The notes under the pieces: generated by a model | Told to the model about the DNA's origin: nothing | The model's database searches: none | Seen by the model: only the letters and a program-made list of their open reading frames with translations | In this document: positions 14,301 to 40,800 of the stretch, in pieces | How positions within the stretch are numbered: position 1 is the stretch's first letter | How the letters are laid out: each line of letters starts with the position of its first letter | Made by a program: the position numbers and the translations under genes | From: Vanilla planifolia | Taxonomy: Eukaryota; Streptophyta; Magnoliopsida; Asparagales; Orchidaceae | NCBI GenBank assembly: GCA_023846275.1 | Contig: CM043874.1 | Coordinates: forward strand, 28,741,630-28,805,629 | DNA length: 64,000 bases | Direction: 5' to 3'

Positions 14301-16447
14301 TTATTGGGTGGACCATTAGGAATAGCCTTATGATATAAGAGTTTTTCAATTAGTTTTAAATGTAGTAATTTTATGATTTTTTATTAAATTTAAAGACATA
14401 AGTATTTTCTCTAACATAATAAATTATATTCAGATCATACAACTAAGGTCTACCAAATAGAATATGTGATATATCTATATGAAGGACATCATACCAAACT
14501 TTGTTCTCATAACATGCCATTTTTATAGAAACGACATATCTAGGTGTTACTAGAAAGGATGTGTGATTTCTCCAATTAACATGAAATGAGTATGGATGTG
14601 GCTTAACTTTTAGGTTTGCCTCAAAATAAAGCATGCATAAAGATAATATTTATGACACTTCCATCATCAATGATTTATCTATACATCTTTTCATTGCACG
14701 TGACAAAAATGCTAAAAATTATTTTTCTTCTCCAATCTTTATGTCAATTTTGACATTGTTAAACATCACATAACTCCATTATGTGTTTCTTCTTTCTTGT
14801 AATTTTTCTCGCCCATTAAGAGTATGTTTTCATCTTTTAGTTTTTAAAGTTCAAAATTTGTTGTTTCTTCTTCATTAATAAGAAAAGATGTGCTTTATAT
14901 TATTTGTTAAGATGACTTGGTCTTTGACATTTAAAGTAAATAACTTATTTTCATTTGGATTTGGAAAGCTTTACTCTTTTAAAGGAGATGAGATGGAGGG
15001 TTTGCGAATTTAACATGATGAGGTCGTGATTGGAGCAAACTAGATTGTCACTAGTTTTGATGTGAAGTATTACAAAAGGCTAGGTTTCATTTTGTTTTTG
15101 AATGGAGAAAAAGTTGTGTGACAATCTATCAATCGAGCAATACATAGAGCTTCTTTTAATATTTGTGAGTCATAAAGTTCAACATCTTTCTTTTCTTAGA
15201 TGGAGTCCTAATGTCAATTTGTCGGCTAGTTGTTAATCATTATCACAACAATTTGTTTGAGCAAGTAATTTGTCAATTTTATTTAAGTAGTTTATTATAC
15301 CCAATTGCCCTTGTTTTAATGATAAAAATTGACCATGAAGTTTATTGTCATGATGTCTTAGGTAATATTTTTCTTAATATTCCTTTCATTTTTACTTATG
15401 TCTTTTCTACTCATTCGTTCTTCCTTAAAGAATATATTGGTTTAACAAATTTTTGCATGACCAAAAATTCCATTTTAGCAAAGCTAACTTTTGATAACCA
15501 TTTTGTACCATTTAAAAAAGTCTTCCTTATGGGTTAGGCAATCAAAAAATTTGTTTGGGTCATAAGTACCATCAAAGTTGGTCCTTCAACTTTGACTTTC
15601 TTTTGTATTTCTAGATCAAGATCTTTAAATTGAGCTTTATATACATAGTCTCTTCTAAAAATGTGTTCTCTACATTGGCTAGTTACATTCTCATTAAGCA
15701 TCAACATGAACTTTTAAGAGTATAGTGTAAGGCTTGCACTTGATTAAAAAGTCAAAGGATCATTTTTGTTAAGACATCAAATTTCTCTATTTATGATTAT
15801 TTTTTTCAATTTGATCCATTCTAAGGTTCGTGACTTGTTCTAGATTTTTTAATTATTTCATAATTATTGATTTTGGAGGCATGTTTATGACATGTTAAAT
15901 GTAAGTAATTAATAATGATGAAAACATAAACTTATGCAATAAAAGATGATATCCAAGAATACAAAATAGCAAGTGAGATGTGTCCATTTTTTTTAAATTT
16001 AAATTTTTTTAAAGGGAGGCAATCAACTTAGAAAAAACAAAGAAAGTAAGTCTTAACCATAATCAATAGTTCTCTTTAGTTGCTCAATTTAAGTTTTCAT
16101 GCAATAATTAACATTTAATAAGTAGGGTCAGAAAGTAGAACGCTCAATTGCAAGTGGACACTCAATAAGGTTAAGGGTTTGATTGTAGGTAAATAGTTTC
16201 GGTTTAGAATATAGAGGTTTTACTATATTAGAAACAAAATCATTTGACTAGAGAATTGTAACTAGACATGCTAGACTTGTTTTTATAAAATTGAAACTCT
16301 GACTAAATAAAAGAAGTAATAATAATGAAAGGGAAGGACCATAACTCAATTGATGTTTGATGATGAGCAAAATACTAATTATGAATCCTTTTAATGTTCT
16401 CTAAACTTAAAAGGACTTTTAAGGATTTTTTTTATTTTGTTATTAAA
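11364..16447 (-). mobile_element. Decayed Ty3/gypsy retrotransposon 2, internal region (gag-pol)
   Basis: Read on the minus strand, the domains come in Ty3/gypsy order. A protease-RT linker block lies at 14634-14443 (VTPRYVV, then VWYDVLHIDISHILFGRP). Reverse transcriptase covers about 14050-13490, with FKTSYDLYKWLV, STFMYLMN and catalytic FYYDDILVY. Integrase lies at about 12500-11967 (AFHPQIIGQ, VVNYIIGNLLRC, KNLGTLDLHL). The post-integrase block at about 11770-11640 has AFGPFKIISKIGANSYVLEL. Gag should lie at about 16400-14700 but is too decayed for me to align. Stops and frameshifts interrupt all domains. The LTRs flank it at 10509-11363 and 16448-17250. I saw no matching target-site duplication. 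Confidence 0.85.
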
Positions 16448-17250
16448 TGATAAAGAGAATAATAGTTTCTTACTTCCAAGATGATGTGAGAATGGAATAG
16501 AAGGAAACCAAGCTAAAAAATGGGAAAATTCTACTGGCATTATATGTGTGCTAATTGGGAGTTAGATGGTACTTTATGGGCAAATTGGTGTGCATGCAAT
16601 TGTTATAGTGTCAAGCAAACAATTATTACATTATTGGGTTTCAATTTGCAAATAAATAGCTTGAGAAAATGAGAGAAAAAGAAGCATAGTTTTGTTGGTG
16701 ATTATTAATAATGATAAATGGGTTAAGAAAGATAAAACAAGAGCAATACTCACTAAACAAGCTTACAACACTCACCAAAGAGTTACACATGAAAATGGAA
16801 AGCTATTCTTCCCCATATTCAAGCTAATAAATAAGAGTGCAAAGAGGATAACTCATATCATCCAATTATATACTTTTATTTTAAATTTTGGGACTATTTA
16901 TACACGTTTCTCTATTATAACCATTAGTATCCATTAATATCTACTAAAACTTAGTTTATAAAAGAAAGAAAGCATTAACCCCAACTTTGTAAAATAACCA
17001 AATACTAAAACTTTTTTGTAATCCAAATAAAATCTTTTGATGCTCCACATATTTGTGCAAAATTTTTTTCATAATTTTTATGGTATTTGAAGTGAACTTT
17101 ATATGTTGGTTTAAAAACAGCTTATGTGAGTTTTCATTTTATGCTTCATGATGAGTGCCTAAAATTTCAATTTGATTGGCTTGCACTTGAGATCTCATCA
17201 TATGTCTATATCATCATTACTTTGTGATGTCATTTTTTGGTGCTGCATCA
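16448..17250 (-). repeat. 5' LTR of Ty3/gypsy element 2
   Basis: This is the partner of the LTR at 10509-11363, with TG and CA termini on the + strand. The copies differ by many substitutions and small gaps, which points to an old insertion. No convincing primer binding site was found beside the left edge, so that edge could be off by up to about 100 bases. Confidence 0.75.
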
Positions 17251-20009
17251 CTTCTAAGAATATCATTAGCATGATAAATATAATTTTCTAAAATAAGTGC
17301 TATAACTTGTTTCTAATACTCAAAAGCTTTATTAAACCAAGCCTCTGTAATTTGAAGATCCTCTTACATCTATATATAAATGCAGGTTCAATAAAAAAAT
17401 TATGTAAGAATTTGAATTATTGATTCATTACCAAAGATGTTTTGGAGTCAATAGTTCATTATCTAATTGATCTTTCTATAATTGACAATAGAGATGATTC
17501 ATTCTTTTTAGAATGACTTTGGGGATGGTAAAGGCATGACACCAGACGATCATGATGTCAAAGATAGTTGTTTTGATGGGTTGGAGTTTAGCAGTAAAGG
17601 ACAAACATCTACATAACTAGAAAGCTTGCCTACCATCTAATGGAGCTGCTAACACTTGTTTTTGAAAGAAACATAGGCATAATAGAACCCAAGTCTGAGT
17701 AACTTCTTTACAAGGGGGAATACTCTTACTCCCCATTTATACTCTCTCTAAAAGGAGTATCAATGTTGCATACACTTAGAGAATTTATAATGAACCTCCA
17801 TAAGTTTAAAACGCTTTTGTTCTTTGTGCATTTTCTTACTTGGCAAAATAATATAATTAATTTCATAGAGTTTTCAAAAATATTGAGGCTTTTTTGCTAA
17901 TATTACTTGTTGTAACAATATTTTGAATAATATTTGTTAAGCAAAGTAGAGAAAATCAAAGATGCTAACTTGCAACTTTCATACATATTCTTAGCTCTTG
18001 TAGAGAATTTGGAGTATAATCTTGCTAGAATAGAATAAAACTATTACAAGTTTGGAAAAAAATTGAATTAGTTTTTATAGGAATATTATGCACCAAAGCA
18101 TTAATGTTATATTAAGAATAGTAGAAAGTGATATAAAGGTAGTTTTTAATTGTATCTTTGAATTTATTATATATCTTATGAGTTGTGCAAAAGAGAAGTA
18201 TAAGAGATCACTAGTCAAGTGATTCATCATAGGATTAGAAAAAAATATCATGAACATACATCTTGATAGAGATTCTATAATTTTCATACCATTAATAAGA
18301 AAGTCAAAGATATTATGTAATCCTTTTCTACTTCTACTCAACCAGGCATTATAACCTTTTTCTCATACTTTGTATTATCCAAGCTACTTTCATTCTATGA
18401 CTCTTGGTATTCCTAGGTCATCTGCAATGTTTACTCCCATTTAGCCTTTAATGATCATGGCTTCTATACTCCACCTTTGTAAACATCAACACTTTTCTTT
18501 GACACTTTTGAAAGTATTACATCTAGTGAGTTATGTTCTATTACATATATTTCTATTATTATTCACTCATCTATAAACATGATATCTGGTGACCCACCTT
18601 CATCTTTTCATGTTATATACCTTGTTTCTTCTTATGATATTTTTGATTTACTTATTAATTACTTAGTTTAACATTCTATATTGGCATAATTCTTATCTAA
18701 AGCATCATAAGATCTTTTGAGAATAAAGAAGAAATTATGATATATTTAAAAACCTATCAACTCACTTCAAGTATAAAGGATGTCATCTATAACACTCAAT
18801 TGTTTCCCAAGTAGGATGGATGAACTATGCAAAACATCCAAAATATAGGGGTTGAGTTTCCCTAAAAAGATGGAAGAATTAGGAATAACATCTAATGTAT
18901 GATTGTTGGGATGAATAGATTAGTTTCATATAAAAAATAGATATTAAATGATATAAGTAAAATCATAAACTTTAAAGTTACGATATATCTTTTAAGAGAA
19001 ACTTAGGTTTAGATCTAATAAGAACTTCATGATTAATCATGTTAGAGTTAAAATAGTTTTGAGATGGATGACTAAGTGAGAAAAAACCTCTAAAAAATGA
19101 CAAAATTTAATTAAATAAAGACAACAAATTACTAATGAAGAATGAGATGTTACACCATTAGACTACCCTTTACAGACCAAACTCTGGAGGGTTTTGACCC
19201 CCTCTTTTAAGAATTTATCTATTATGGATTACATCACTTTAAAAATCCACTCACTTGTGATAAATTAAAGATCTTGTGGATTTGCATTTATCAATGCTAT
19301 TCTTATTTACTCTAAAGGAGAAGATAAACATATGAAGTATTTAAAATTGTTCTTATAGAATTTAAAATAATTTTAGTCATGTACAAAATTCTTTAATGAT
19401 GAATTTTTTTTAAATAGTATGATTTTTTAAGCATATGATAAATCTTGATAGGATATCAATTAATCTTTAGAATATTTTAGTTATTATTTATTTGCCAACA
19501 TTAAGGATTAAGGATTTGAATTTTTTTTTGGTTATAGATAGTTATTGCAAAATGTTTGTTAAAGTTTTTTTTTCAATTAGTTTTGTTGGTTATAATATTA
19601 ATTTAGAAAATTATAACATATGAATGTGATGAAAAATGTGAGAAACATTTCTAAAACATCTTTTATAAGCTAATTTATGTACTTCTTTTAACTTGATTTG
19701 TGGACACTACATGATTTCGAACTTATAGAAATGCATTTTTTTTGTCAATTTTATGTTGTGTTTATGTAAAATAGAAAAATAACTAATTATTAAAATCACA
19801 TAAAAAGATTTATCATATCAACAATTTAAAATTAGTTGTAATTATTTTGGTTTAAAGGTCTGAAGATGTTATCTTATGTTATATGGATAGATACGAGAAT
19901 TTATAGATGTATGTAATTATTAAAAAAATATTGATCGAGTGGTTTAAAAAAAAATTATAGATATTAACAGCAGTAATTTGTTTTTGTATTAGGCTATTAA
20001 AATAATCAA
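17251..20009. other. Gene-free region upstream of RIO2
   Basis: This AT-rich DNA holds scattered short open frames but no supported gene. A minus-strand stretch near 18250 reads MYVHDIFF, which faintly recalls copia reverse transcriptase YVDDIIF. The surroundings do not support that strongly enough for a call. The last part, up to about 20009, is the presumed distal promoter of RIO2. I could not identify a convincing TATA box. Confidence 0.5.
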
Positions 20010-20272
20010 ACGCCCTGTAGGTTTTTCTTCGGTGATTATCGCCTCATGCTCTCTCGCTTCGTTCCTGCTCTGCGGGCCGTACCTGTTTTTCTCATTTCTT
20101 CTTGGTTCCACCCTAATTCAGAACTGTCGAGTTGCTTTGGTTTACCAAGTTCCGTGCAATCATCCATTGCAAGTTATACTTGCCGCCGCCTCGGTGTTAA
20201 ACTCTTCCACTTCTCGCTACAACAACATATCCTTTCCGCTCGGTGCCGTCAGTACTTCTGCCTCCAGCCACG
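20010..20272 (+). promoter_or_regulatory. RIO2 5' leader and proximal promoter region
   Basis: Base composition shifts sharply from AT-rich to mixed and CT-rich at about 20010, as is usual for plant transcript leaders. CT-rich stretches (TGCTCTCTCGCTTC and similar) lead up to the RIO2 start codon at 20273. The transcription start cannot be placed from sequence alone. An upstream ATG at 20046 opens a frame that ends on top of the RIO2 start codon. Confidence 0.45.

Positions 20273-20276
<4 letters not shown>
20046..20276 (+). other. Possible upstream ORF overlapping the RIO2 start
   Basis: An ATG at 20046 opens a 76-codon frame whose TGA (20274-20276) overlaps the RIO2 ATG (20273-20275) as ATGA. 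The encoded peptide has no recognised domain. It matters only if transcripts start upstream of 20046. If so, it could lower RIO2 translation or couple it to termination-reinitiation. If transcription starts further right, it is chance. Confidence 0.3.
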
Positions 20277-32817
<12,541 letters not shown>

Positions 32818-34450
32818 TTAAGTATGTTCTGCTCAACGGCTGAAAAGTTGCTGCAGAATTGCTAATTGTAGATTGTAAAATGTTCTAAAATGGAACAAAA
32901 TTTTGCAGGTACTCATGTAGTTATGAGCATTATAAAGCGTTTCTTTATGTTCCCTGTCACAAGTTTTGCAGTGCATTTCCTCAACGTCGGCTGTAACAAG
33001 TTCTTTTTTAATCTTCCTCGAGTTAAGCCTAGATATTTACTTTATTTTTGCACGAATTCATTGCTGTGGGTTTGCGAGTTGTGGGTTTTGTGAGTGTTAT
33101 AAAATGTGAATTGTTTAGGGTTTTTATCTTAAGGGATCAAGCAGAAACGGTTCCCGTGATGAACGAGCGATTGAGCTGAAATGTTAGTTGATTCACTTGA
33201 AGAGAAAATTAAAGATTTTATTTTTCATGAGAAGCTGATGAGCTAAAATTTAAATTTAAATTCAAATGATACGTGCATGATCTTTGCTTGAGAAGATAAT
33301 ATTTAAAGTTCAATGGTGAATGATTTTGATTTTTTTACTTTGATAGATGTCATGATATGTTTTGTTTTAGATCAATGAAAGGTGTTAATGATACTGTAAT
33401 ATATTTTTGATAATTTGGTTTGTGCTAATGAAGTATGATATGGATGTAATAAGAAAAAAATTAAGATAGAGATTTAGTTGATTAAATATAAATTAATTAT
33501 ATTAATCAAAATTAAATTTATAAATTAGATATAAATTGTGAATGTGTTTGTATAATTATTTTTTTATTTTTTCTTTAATACAGATGTACTTGACAAATGC
33601 AATTACCAAGAAGGGTTTTTTTTTGTTAAAACTCTGAATAACATTTAACTTGTCAATGTCTAAATGTAATAAAATCTTCTTTAATATTTATTTAAAATTT
33701 AATTTCTTAAATATAAATAAATTATTTCAAACGAAATTGTTATGTATATAAAAAGAACATAAATGATCAAATTTAAATGAATATGTTTTATTATAATATT
33801 AAATTTAATTACTTTTATCAAGAACAATTCAACAAGAATATACATAAAATTTATAAATTTTTAGAAGAAACAAATGAGGACAAGTAGAGATAAATCTAAT
33901 AAAAGGGAAAAAACCCAACAATAAATTTTATTGATTCGACTGAGTTTTGCATGACTGCAATAAAGAAGTCACAAAAGTCGTTTGACATTATCAATTTTAT
34001 TATCTAAGAAATTTGTTGTAAAAAGTTACTGTTCATATCAAACATATTACATCAAAATAAATTTTAAGATATTATTATTTTTGTTAAAGTTATTTAAGTA
34101 AATTTTTAAAAAAGGTGAAGTAGTCTTTAAATACATTTAAAATAATAGTTTAGTATATACAATAATTTTTTATTAAGTACAATAATTTAAATAAGTATTA
34201 AAACATCAATATTACTTATCAAATCAATGTACTATTTGATAGTAAAAAATATCTGTTATTTGATAAAAAAGTAATATCTTTATTGAAAGTATATATCAAT
34301 GTTGTTAAAAATTTAAATAATATTATATAAAGATAATTATGTTATTAATAAATAAATATTGTATGATAATTTTTTATTTAATTATGTAGTAATACATATG
34401 TTTTTTATTTTTAAAAACATAAAATAATTATTTTGATAAATTAATAGAGC
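32818..34450. other. RIO2 3' region and intergenic spacer
   Basis: The first few hundred bases should be the RIO2 3' UTR. I see no canonical AATAAA there, which is common in plants. From about 33130 the sequence is very AT-rich with no gene. Both flanking genes point right, so this spacer also contains the GATA promoter. Confidence 0.6.
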
Positions 34451-34855
34451 ATTCTGCGCGACTCGAGAAACCACACGTTGAACTAAAATACTGAAACCCA
34501 GGTTGATTGTTTGCTGGATGAAAACTATGCATACAGAGTAGGTTTCCTATGCTATGCCTCAAAACGATTTGTCAACCGGACGCCTAGTAATGGATTCGAG
34601 TCAATCAGACCCCTCTAAAACATCAACGGCAGATTTCTCGTCGTAGCAATCGCCTCACAGCAGTTCCTCCAATTTTTCGCTGGAGTCTTTTCCCTTCGCC
34701 AAGAGTCCTACCCCACCCTTTCGTCTTCCTAGGGTTTCATCCCTTTAGGCTTCTATTCTCTCCGTCGAACGGGGATTGTTCGTCGGGAAGACTTGTTCCG
34801 GTTTTTCATTTCTGACTTCTGAAACTATTTGCGTGAATTTCAAATTCTTCCGGCG
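34451..34855 (+). promoter_or_regulatory. GATA factor gene 5' leader and proximal promoter
   Basis: The composition becomes mixed and CT-rich at about 34450, with typical plant leader stretches such as CTAGGGTTTCATCCC and TTCTATTCTCTCCG. No clear TATA box was found. A short upstream ORF of 18 codons runs from 34590 to 34646 (ATGGATTCGAG to TAG). It would be in the leader only if transcription starts left of 34590. Confidence 0.45.
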
Positions 34856-37800
34856 ATGAACGAAAACCCTAGTCCTACAGTGAAAGTAAAACCTGCGGCT
34901 GGTGCCGCATACCATACTTTACGCCAGATTCAGTGTTCTGCAACTGCGCAGCAGATTCTTGTCTCAATGCCGCTACCGGGCCAGATTGGCGAAGGGGATA
35001 TTGCCTCCGCATCTGATGGCCAGGGTATCCCGCCATATGCTGTGATGCACGAGGAGAACGACGTATGCGGCGAGGGAAATGGGATGGATGGGGATCAAGA
35101 CGGTGTGATGGAGAGTGAGGGCTTGGAGGGAGACGCGTCTTCTGATCTTGGCCATTCGGGTGATCCCCATGCCATGATTGTGCCGCATGGCGGCAGTAAC
35201 CAACTTACGCTTTCTTTCCAGGGCGAGGTTTATGTGTTCGACTCCGTATCCCCTGAAAAGGTTCCCATTCCCACCGTTTTTTAATCGCGAAAATGGACCT
35301 TACTGGAATAAAAAAAAAAAAAAAAAAAAAAAGAAAACACACATTCTCATCCCAAAAAATTTGGTTGCCGAATATGTGTTATCTATGATTTAGGTGGTGT
35401 ATTTATTACAGGTTCAGGCTGTTCTACTATTATTAGGAGGAAGAGAAATCAGTAGCGGTTTAGCTGCATTCCCTTCAACTTCAAACTTAAGCTCCAAGGT
35501 AGTTTCAGTTTTGGGTATTTTTTTTCCCTGTGTGCAGGGATTTTTGAGGGAGTAACTTGTATATTGTTTGGTCTAGCAACTTTCAAATCTCCCCCATAGA
35601 GTTGCTTCATTGATGAGATTCCGTGAGAAGAGGAAAGAGCGGAATTTTGATAAGAAGATACGCTACACAGTTCGGAAAGAGGTTGCTCTTAGGTAACTTT
35701 GTGCTGAAGATTGAAAACTATGTTCAAGTTTAACTTATTATTTGCCTTTTTTGCATCCTTTTTTAAGAATACTCAATTTTCAAATAGTAAAATAAGATTT
35801 TTCTAGTTATAGTGTCAACGGCTTTTTGTAGTTTTATTTGTTGCCTTAGCAATGGGATGTAATGCATACACCTAACAAATTTAATGATTGTTTTTGTTAT
35901 TAGAGTATGATAGTGTTGGGTGGGCCTTTTACATCGGGTTTTTGGTTAAAATTTTTCAAGCTGAGTTGTGTAAAGTAACGACAATTAATTTATAGTCAAT
36001 TTTATGTTTAAAATAGTGTTCGGAGGACGCATGTCATCAAGTATCAACTTAGTGTTGAATATCATAAGGAAGAAGTTTCTAAATCCTTTGAGGTAGTATG
36101 GTATTTAGTAATCCTAAGGCATTAATCAAAATGATAATGATAAAATTGTTTTACCTTATTAACATTCTGAGATCCAATGTTTTCTAATCTCTTTTTTTGT
36201 TCTTGCATTTGGGTTTAATAAATTTTTACATATATTTGCTCAATATTTTCAATAACATAACAAGTATATTATATATATATTATGCCAGTATTCTCACTAA
36301 AAACAAACAAAAAATCTACTAACCTTAGACTCTGATACCACTCTATTAAGTCGTGCCTGCCTATATTTTCTATATAGATATATTAACAATCTATCAAAAA
36401 TCAAAATATAACAATACTATTAAGGATACTAATGCCATAATAGATGAAGTGACAAAAAAATTGAATATAAACTATATTTAACCATTTTCATTGAAACAAA
36501 TCACAATGAAATATAATACATGTATACTTATTTTAGTTAAAACTTAGTGATATTATGTTAAATATAAAGTTATGATATATAGAATATCATACTCACAATC
36601 AACTCATATGTTACTTTAAACATCTTTTTTTTGTGAATCTGTAATATGTTCTATAATGTAAGTAGAAAAGTAAGTTATACACAACTCAATATATTTTCTA
36701 TATAAAAATTAACATAATATGACAAATAACTTGTAATGAAAAGCTTATTATAAATATGTGGCATCTTTGACGTGCTCATAAATCAAATGAGTCATAAATA
36801 AAAATAAGTAATATGTTGAGGCATGTAAATTTGTAGAGATATATATATATATATATATATATTCTATATTTCATATATATGTTTTACCAGTATTCTCACT
36901 AAAAACAAACAACAAATCTACTAATCTTAGACTCTGATACCACTCTCTCAAGTTGTGCCTATATTTGCTGTATAAATATATTAACAATCCAGTAAAAATC
37001 AGAGTATAATAATACTATTAAGGAGCCATAATAGATGAAAGTGACAAAAAAATTAAATATAAATTATATTTAGCCATTTTCATTGAAACACATTACAATG
37101 ACATATAATATATGCACACTTATTTTAGCTAAAACTTAGTGATATTATGTTTAGTATAAAATTATAATATATAGAATATCATAATCATAATCAACTTATA
37201 TATTACTTTAAACATCTTTTTTCTGTGAATCTATAATATATGCTATAATGTAAGTAGAAAAGTAAGTTATATACAACTTAATCAGTATATTTTCTATATA
37301 AAAATTAGCACAATATGAAAAATAAATATTAATGAAAAGCTTAGTATGAATATGTGACATCTTTGAAGTGCTCATAAAACAAATGAGTCATAAATAAAAA
37401 TAAGTAACATGTTTAGGCTTGCAAATTTGTAGATATATATATATATATATATATATATTCTATATCTCTCATATACATATCATATTTTATCATTTATTCA
37501 TTTCTTTTTGTCATCTTTATCTCTCTTTTCTCTTCTATATTTATTTTAATTGGGTTTAGATTTTATTACATTAGTGTTAGATTCTTTGCAATTGACATAT
37601 CATAGTTAATCATTCATATCAATCACATGATATCATTTTTATATATTAATCTTACATTAAATGTTAGTGGTAGAAGATGTCTCTGATGTCATTTTATAAA
37701 CTAGTATAAAATCAATTTTTATTATGTCTAGTATCATTTGTTGGAGTTTATTATATATAGTGGAATCATAGGATAAGATCTAGAAAATTTCTATATTTTT

Positions 37801-40800
37801 TCATTCTCTTTTCTTTGCATGCATAATATTTAACTATGTTATAACTTATATCACATCATAGAAGCCAATTTCATTTCTTCTTGTTTTTATCATTTACTAT
37901 ACTTTTATTGTGTTATGTGCTGATGATTTTATGTTATAAAAATATATTTGTATTGAAACACATACATATGCAACATAGTTGCTATTCTTGAATGCTCAAA
38001 TAACATCCATTTACATTACAATTTGTTCAAATTCTCCTATTTTTGTTCCCGAGGATCTCTCTTCTTTCATTTCCTTGTTTATTTCTCTTAATACTTGCAA
38101 CATATTGAATTACTTCCAAATTGTTTCTTCATAATTCTCACATTAATCTCACTTTTATGTCTTGGATTTAAAGCTATTTTAGCAATTTAAATAAAATATT
38201 TTTTGGTAATGGTTGGTTGCATTTCTTCATGTTTTACTTCTAATATAATAGTAGCTCAAAAACTTTCCTCGCAAATTTTATTTCCTACTCTACTATTAAC
38301 CTTACTTTTAACTCTTCTTTTTTTGTGAATTTCTTTATTGGACTTTGTGTTGGTTTTTTCTTCCTTCAAATTATAGCTATAACTATTTTCTCTCATTTTT
38401 TTTCCTTAAGTGGGAAAATAGAAACTAAACTCGTGGTTCTATTTGTTGAAGTAGAATTAATTGCTTCTCTCTTGGAAAAGCAATCACAAATAGAAGCTTT
38501 TCTACTTAACTGCCCTTTAACCACTTCTTCCTTTTACAAGCGTCGTTTCCTTTATTGTAGGAATTTATCCCAACATCAATACCTTTTTTTCTTTCTCCTC
38601 TTATAAGCTTTAGTGATCCACCCCCATGCTTTATTCATAGTACCTACGTTACAAGCTTCATGATGTTCTCTAATTTCTATTTATTGAGGTCACACTGGTT
38701 GGAGCTCATCTTCTTCCATACTTCATTTCATTGAAATCATAGCTTTAGGCTTACCCTTCTAGCAATCGATGGCTTTCATTTCTCTTCTTTCATGTGCTTA
38801 GAAAACATCATTGTAGTCATGTTGCTTTTTATTTTTTTTTTCTTAAGGACCTACTTTCACAAGTCTTTGCGAGCAAGTAGCCACCTTCCCAATTCTTCTT
38901 GAGCTTGAGTTGCAAAGTTTCTCAAGCTCTTCCCATATGGAAAAATGAGTAAAAAGCACACTTGTTGAAAATAAATATTATTAAAAATAATAAAATAAAT
39001 CGATTTTTTTTCAATAATTTTGAAAATTAATTAAATATTAAATATAGCTTAAAACATTATGTAAGAAGGATTATTAGGTTCCTCATTATGAGTTCTATCT
39101 AATTATATATTTATTTATACTGAGTTACTTGTAATTGACACATTTTATGAGTCATGACTAAAATATTAGTGTTTTGTTTTGACGTCTCAATTACTTAAGA
39201 TAACAACTATGCGGTATCAAAATATACATAATTACAACTTATATCTATTATGCAATTTATATATATATCATATAACAAGTGCAAAAGTTGGAATATTATA
39301 ATAATTGAGAATCATAAAATATTTAAAGATGGACTTTGTTATATTGATTGAGTCTATGTAACAAAATATGGTAAAATTGATAAGGGATAGTGTTAGGGTA
39401 TCTTGTTTTCGATAAGTCAAGTTTTAAATGTTTAGTATTTTATTTTAATGGACTTGTTTAATGTGAAATATGTTTTATTATAAAGAATAAACATACATGT
39501 TTGAAGATGATGAATTAATGATCTTCAAAACACCTTAGAGTATTCAGCAAAGTTTAAGAATTAAAGACGTGCATCAATTTTAAAAAGATTTTTTTTTTGT
39601 TATGAATTAAAATGTTAGTTTGTTGATTATTAGTCATAAGACATATTTCTCTATTCAAATTTTTTCAAATCTTATTTGAACTATTTTTTTATTTTAAAAA
39701 AAAAGGATTTTATTTTTTAATTATTTAATATTTTCAAATCTTTTTAAACCTATCTTTGATTTAAGAAACATATGACTTTATTTTTCAATCATTCTTTTTT
39801 TTGGTTAAATCTTATAAATCTTTTTCAAATTTCATGTTAAGTTAATTGTTAAATTTTGGTTAAATTAGAAAAAATAATTCTCTTAAATTTTTATAATTAA
39901 AGAGAAGAAAATTATCTAAAGCATCATCCCAAGCATAGCCCAATTACAATGCACTCGGGTCTTGGAAGCCATGGGTCAGGAGACCAATTGGTTTAAGTCA
40001 GGTCGAGCTCGATCTAAGTCATGGTGTAATCCTGAACCCAGTTTGGAGTAAGGCCTAGGAAGGGATAGAGTTGGGTAGAACTCGAAGTAAACAATGGGTT
40101 TGGTTGGACGCAATCCTATTTAACATGTAATCCTATAAGTACGAGTGGCCTAGGGGATGAATTCTTGAGCTCATAAGGGGAGCCAACCCCATGTATTAGT
40201 TCACATCATAAATGTAGAGAAAACCTTATAACTAGCAAATGTTTAGGCATTTACATATGGAACTAAAGTATTAGCAGTTGAATGCTTCTAAAGTTGGAGG
40301 GACTCAGTCTCGTCCAATTGCGTATTTTCGTGATCACACAGTGGAGATTTTCTATTCTTTTCAAACGATGATCATGATTCATCCTACCATCCATTTGATA
40401 AGACCAATCTAATAGTCATTATTCATTCTACCTTATTTTATATGATTTATTCTTAATCTGATAGCTTAGGTTCTCCACTTTAAATCATATGATTGAGATC
40501 ATTCAAGCTTTTTTTGTTGATGAATCGAATGATCTAAATCTCATTCGACTTTATCAGATGGCTTAAATTTAATCTGTCTTTATCGTTGATAAATCGAACG
40601 ATCTAGATCTCATCTGACATTATCGGATTGCCCAGATATAATCCTTCTTGATCTAACTATCCATAACTTATTCACTTTTACAGTCTTTGATTTAACGTTC
40701 TAGAACATCTTTGATCAAATCCAACGACTTTGGTTGATCTCACTTGACAGCTATTTGCCTAGCTGTTATATGTGCCATTGTAGTAGCTGCTTAGAAGAAT

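Noticed and set aside
15211-15537. 108-codon + strand frame
   Set aside because: It is antisense to the decayed gag region of the minus-strand Ty3/gypsy element and has no domain on the + strand.
18075-18341. Minus-strand frame near which MYVHDIFF recalls the copia YVDDIIF catalytic motif
   Set aside because: The second aspartate context and the flanking blocks are missing, and the match spans only a few residues.
34829-34855. Nine-codon N-terminal extension of the GATA protein starting at TTG
   Set aside because: Plant nuclear genes rarely start at TTG, and the ATG at 34856 gives the expected start of the protein family.
38325-38606. 93-codon hydrophobic + frame in GATA intron 3
   Set aside because: The T-rich sequence yields phenylalanine- and leucine-rich peptide by chance. 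It has no start context, no splice partners and no domain.
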